Of a stretch of 64,000 bases of DNA, positions 61,901-64,000 are shown piece by piece. The stretch's first letter is position 1. Each line of letters starts with the position of its first letter. The DNA comes from Gammaproteobacteria bacterium. GTDB lineage: Bacteria; Pseudomonadota; Gammaproteobacteria; Steroidobacterales; Steroidobacteraceae. The notes under the pieces are model-generated. The model was not told the DNA's origin. It saw nothing but the letters and a program-made list of their open reading frames with translations, and did not search any database. Location of the stretch: the NCBI GenBank assembly GCA_017577615.1, contig PKRE01000003.1, positions 286,764 through 350,763 on the forward strand. The letters run 5' to 3'. Position numbers and translations under genes: made by a program.

Positions 61901-63124
61901 TTGGCTGTCTCGGATACGGCCGGCGAGCGCACGACGTATCGATACGATGCCGCAGGCAGAACGGTCGCCATTGGCGCGCGCCAGTACGAGTACGACGGAT
62001 TCGGCAGACTCGTCCGCGTGCTCGACAACGGACGGCTGCTGGCTCAGTACACGTACAACGTCTTCGGCGAGCGCATTCGCAAGATCGTCCACGCATCTCA
62101 TGGTCGCTCGACGCGTTACTTCTTCTACGACGGCTCGAAGCTCGTCGCAGAAACCGGTGACGATGACGACTTCCAGCACTACGTGTATGTCGCAGACCGT
62201 CCCGTCGCAATGCTCGTGGGCCGCGCCGTATACGCGATCCATACCGACTGGCTCGGCACACCCGTTGCTGCTACGGACGAGGCACAGCGCGTGGTATGGC
62301 GTGCTGAGCTCGATCCGCTCGGTCGGATCCGTTCTACGAGCGGCGCGTTGCAGATTAACCTGCGCGGCTCCAATCAATACTTCGATCGGGAAACGGGCCT
62401 GCACTACAACCTGCAGCGCTACTTCGACCCGAACACGCTGCGCTACCTGACGCCCGATCCCATGGGGCAACTCGGCGGCATCAACCTCTACACCTTCGCC
62501 AACGGCGATCCGATCAACTTCGTCGATCTGTTCGGCTTGCAAGCCATCCCCGCGAGCTACGACGAAACAGACTGCTTCCGCGTGTTCGTGCAAGGCACGC
62601 TCCATGCGTTACCTAGCGAGCTACGTGACTCCGTCGGCGAAGCGCTGCGCGCGCTCATCGAGCCCGCCACCATCGCCACTGCCACCGCCATATTCGCTGC
62701 TTGGGGACTGTCTCAGCTGACACCGTTCGGATGGGCAGCCGATCTGGTCATTGTCGGAATCGGCGTGGCGTTTCTAGGCGCTGCCGTGGTTGATCTCGCA
62801 CGCGAAACCATTGGAACCTATCGGGCGATGCGAGCCGCCCGTACGATTCAGGAGCTCTGCGCAGCCGGCGAACGATTTGCTGAAGCCCTGACGCGCGCCG
62901 CCTTCGAAATCGCCGGCAACACGGGGCTCGTCGGTGCCGCACGCCACGCCGGCCCACGCCTCGCCGCACAGATTCGCCGCATGTTCGGCCCGGGAGCGCG
63001 TACACCGCCGCCCGGACCTCTGCTTTGGACCCAAGAGATGCCCGAGCGCATCCTTGATGGGGTTCGGCAACGCCATTCCGCAGTTCATGGCGGGGCGGAA
63101 TCACATGTGGCGAACGCAAGCTGA
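58922..63124 (+). CDS. Sec-exported RHS/YD-repeat protein (polymorphic toxin carrier)
   Basis: About 1400 residues. An N-terminal signal peptide (MLRRLAACALALDAAFAQ) is followed by the DUF6531-like start of RHS shells (GNPIDIVTGNKYYLDTDFHL; GELGLSFTRHYNSASVQGS). Many YD repeats follow (YDADGRAVAS; FEYDERGLLHYIHYASG; YRYDALGRVDEAVLPDG). The RHS core ends near LHYNLQRYFDPNTLRYLTPD, where the shell normally encloses or cleaves off a toxin. About 200 residues follow, including hydrophobic stretches (FGWAADLVIVGIGVAFLGAA). The frame then breaks at a GGGG run (63059-63062) and ends at 63124, while the nuclease-like module continues in another frame. Removing one G would fuse them. AGGAG precedes the ATG at 58922. 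Secretion beyond the inner membrane may involve the TadE-like partner. Confidence 0.87.
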   Translation: MDGLAKMLRRLAACALALDAAFAQTVCESTGNPCSGSDTASQAAVSPSTGAGNPIDIVTGNKYYLDTDFHLAGELGLSFTRHYNSASVQGSAFGGGWSHTYETALLRVQRGARTTITIAQGDGRRIQFEPLGAADGNRQRFVSVPFGYGIVEENADLIDALRAGRPRPLSVVEPWQWIWPDGRVLSFDAGGALRRIRAASGEWLELDYDTHARLIRVRDFAGRELRFTYWDRPTDWLASFDDETALRGARNRLRSLRLPDGRIISYGYDTHGLLTEARYPDGSRKRYEYTEQAGALRLARVIDRSGQVTGSYDYDADGRAVASHTSVDVHTIHIVRAAPGTRNGIGASLVSSAGAHSSYEWIESSRGPLLLSARGSGCASCAPANVRYGYDAGGLIVRIDHLDASDNVAWSEVLTRDTLGRIVARERETHAERVLIERYEYADDDLLARPVRITRPSVAPGRLHVLTLQYNERGQPLELIESGYAPTEGGLRYTPIVRRRRFAYYERSDGAPHLVGRLKSIDGASGHVRFEYDERGLLHYIHYASGASERFEHDALARLVRYVPLDGVPIDLQYDDEGRISAYVRAQLRTSVSYDLAGRIARTRDPLGQQLTFEYDGASRVQAIVDSDGNRIELELDAAGRPRLTRLRNADGSISQERATWPEELPAPARQFTSDALSFVRLPILKSWTTAAEALVARVSAAVPPRRHEQVVDGRGLTSHYRFDDFGRLVHAFNPDAGSLTLEYDDADRVIARRFGDGRTIRYEYDALGRITSIAAGNERVVVEYGMYSKPKRIVYSWGEERFEYDFAGRLVRREQHIDGRRFVRSYRYDALGRVDEAVLPDGTVLAYRYNASVHAKPGVLSSIMRKGLLRSIPIVSELNKARDRYDRMSWRYGNGLEFHRELDVHGRLRRHGTPSLALFELDADARARVTAVTTPHRREFAYDSAGRLLRAATVGSVQDVAELALDEAGNARIVSMQGRQLLLRVDRYSNRILAVSDTAGERTTYRYDAAGRTVAIGARQYEYDGFGRLVRVLDNGRLLAQYTYNVFGERIRKIVHASHGRSTRYFFYDGSKLVAETGDDDDFQHYVYVADRPVAMLVGRAVYAIHTDWLGTPVAATDEAQRVVWRAELDPLGRIRSTSGALQINLRGSNQYFDRETGLHYNLQRYFDPNTLRYLTPDPMGQLGGINLYTFANGDPINFVDLFGLQAIPASYDETDCFRVFVQGTLHALPSELRDSVGEALRALIEPATIATATAIFAAWGLSQLTPFGWAADLVIVGIGVAFLGAAVVDLARETIGTYRAMRAARTIQELCAAGERFAEALTRAAFEIAGNTGLVGAARHAGPRLAAQIRRMFGPGARTPPPGPLLWTQEMPERILDGVRQRHSAVHGGAESHVANAS

Positions 63125-63593
63125 GAGGGGTCGTTGGCGTGTTTTTGAGGACGCCGCGGAATCTTTCGTCCGCGCGTACTTCAACCCTCGTTACGTAATC
63201 AACGCACGACACAACAACGGCAATCCCAGCCAACATGGTAGCAACGGTTTTGATATCGTGTTTGTCAATCAAGAAGGCAAGCTTGTAATCGGTGAGGCAA
63301 AGTCCGGCACCGTTACGCCGATCACTGCTTTCGGAGGCGGCGTCAGAGGTGAGGCGCAATTAGAACTCAATCTAGAAGTTCTACGCGACAGCATTCGCAC
63401 GGACACACGAATTCCAGAGGATGTCAAAATAGATCTACTGAGACAAATCGACAGCCGAACGTTTGCTACTCACCTATACATTTCCCCTTCGAGCTCCATA
63501 CCTGAAGGTCGATTAGACATATATCAAGAAATACTAGGAAAGCCCCTGGATGCCGTTTACATCTTGCCAGAAGAGCTGCCTGCCAGGAATTAA
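63057..63593 (+). CDS. Nuclease-like RHS C-terminal toxin module (displaced frame)
   Basis: A 178-residue open frame that continues the RHS protein after an apparent one-base insertion. It contains a probable PD-(D/E)xK nuclease core: an early glutamate (EDAAESFVRAYF), then GSNGFDIVFVNQEGKLVIGE with the following EAKSG giving the D...ExK pattern, and a C-terminal YISPSSS/LDAVYILP region. It is likely a DNase toxin released from the RHS shell. If expressed separately it could start at ATG 63057 or 63105, but no ribosome site is obvious, which favours the broken-fusion view. DNA here becomes AT-richer than the RHS body, as expected for exchangeable toxin cassettes. An unknown gene follows 35 bp later in the immunity position. 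Confidence 0.7.
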   Translation: MGFGNAIPQFMAGRNHMWRTQAERGRWRVFEDAAESFVRAYFNPRYVINARHNNGNPSQHGSNGFDIVFVNQEGKLVIGEAKSGTVTPITAFGGGVRGEAQLELNLEVLRDSIRTDTRIPEDVKIDLLRQIDSRTFATHLYISPSSSIPEGRLDIYQEILGKPLDAVYILPEELPARN

Positions 63594-63628
63594 GGCTGAC
63601 GAACGCTCTCCATATCAAAGGTGCACTC

Positions 63629-64000
63629 ATGGACTTAGAGCCTCACCAGCAACAATCCCGCAAGACGCTCCGCGACAAGTGGCTGCAATTCCACGTAGAG
63701 AATGTCGCTTCCGGGCGCGGACTCCAACGAGCGTTGGATAGACACGGCCCTCTAGACAATTGGGCATCACTCAAGTCTGCACCGACAGCAAGACTAGAGG
63801 ATGAGCTCCGCCTCGCACTGCAGATCGCCGCTGCCGACTATGACAACAGCCTAGTTCACCGATGTATTCAACGCGCCATCACAATTTTGGAAGCTGGGTT
63901 GAAGGATGAGCGCTGGTCTTCTCAATGGCGGTCAACGATTAACATTGACTATGGACGGTTCCTTAGTGCTGCAATCTTCGTGAAGGCATGGGCCTGTGAC
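63629..64000 (+). CDS. Unknown protein in immunity-gene position (partial, runs off window)
   Basis: An open frame of at least 124 codons with no stop before the window end. ATG at 63629 has AAAGG 6 nt upstream. The visible part is soluble and mostly helical (RKTLRDKWLQFHVENVASGR; LEDELRLALQIAAADYDNSL; HRCIQRAITILEAGLKDERW). No family recognised. It lies 35 bp after the nuclease-like toxin module on the same strand, where RHS systems encode the cognate immunity protein, and shares that module's lower GC content. Immunity function is inferred from position only. Confidence 0.65.
   Translation, partial: MDLEPHQQQSRKTLRDKWLQFHVENVASGRGLQRALDRHGPLDNWASLKSAPTARLEDELRLALQIAAADYDNSLVHRCIQRAITILEAGLKDERWSSQWRSTINIDYGRFLSAAIFVKAWACD

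Noticed and set aside
1..64000. tRNA, rRNA, tmRNA or other standard RNA genes
   Set aside because: I looked for tRNA-like arms and conserved T-loop sequences in the larger gaps and found none convincing; a covariance-model scan would be decisive.

Overview
The window looks like a chromosomal segment from a GC-rich gammaproteobacterium. The best inference is a relative of Steroidobacter, Nevskiales or Xanthomonadales. The basis is the tsaD / rpsU-yqeY-dnaG-rpoD block, a class II ribonucleotide reductase split into NrdJa and NrdJb, and a TonB-receptor / SapC / tryptophan-halogenase-like locus. No rRNA or tRNA was recognised, so the assignment rests on gene content alone.

Region 1 (about 0.1-11.7 kb, all minus strand) is a plant-polysaccharide utilisation locus. 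It encodes a CE1-type esterase, a GH3 beta-glycosidase with a PA14 insert, a TonB-dependent receptor, a tryptophan-halogenase-like flavoprotein, a SapC protein and a GH51 arabinofuranosidase. The set fits uptake and breakdown of arabinoxylan-like glycans.

Region 2 (about 11.9-21.5 kb) is accessory DNA. Small gene modules are separated by five clusters of a short repeat close to TTGGACACCCATC. The modules are a HUH/REP-associated transposase; an alpha/beta hydrolase plus NAD(P)-binding reductase with a divergent LysR regulator; a broken asparagine-synthetase-like gene; and an ArsR-SRPBCC pair. In four clusters the copies switch orientation once, giving an inward-facing (inverted) layout. This repeat-plus-transposase arrangement is the best candidate for an undescribed system.

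Region 3 (about 21.7-57.3 kb) is mostly housekeeping. It holds nrdJa/nrdJb behind a NrdR-like box, a small heat-shock gene with a sigma-32-like promoter, a DegQ-type protease, cca, folate genes (pteridine reductase, folK, folB), tsaD, the rpsU-yqeY-dnaG-rpoD macromolecular-synthesis block, ogt, mgtC, slt, an AI-2E family protein with an extra C-terminal domain and a CoA transferase. It also holds a three-gene overlapping lipid/glycan operon (MGDG-synthase-like transferase, YkoP-like protein, polysaccharide deacetylase), and an amino-acid permease flanked by two methyltransferases that both carry apparent signal peptides. A rhomboid protease and a damaged selO follow. Intergenic gaps here carry degenerate 7-bp repeats (GGCTGTAG / GCCCAGC types), and an 82-bp tandem array follows rpoD.

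Region 4 (about 57.5-64 kb) has a small unknown gene, a TadE-like protein, and a Sec-exported RHS/YD-repeat protein. The nuclease-like C-terminal toxin module of the RHS protein sits in another frame. The window ends inside an unknown gene in the position expected for an immunity protein. Three genes (the asnB-like gene, selO and the RHS gene) each need a one-base change to restore a full-length product. Decay and residual sequencing error are both possible; independent active-site substitutions argue for real decay in the first two.
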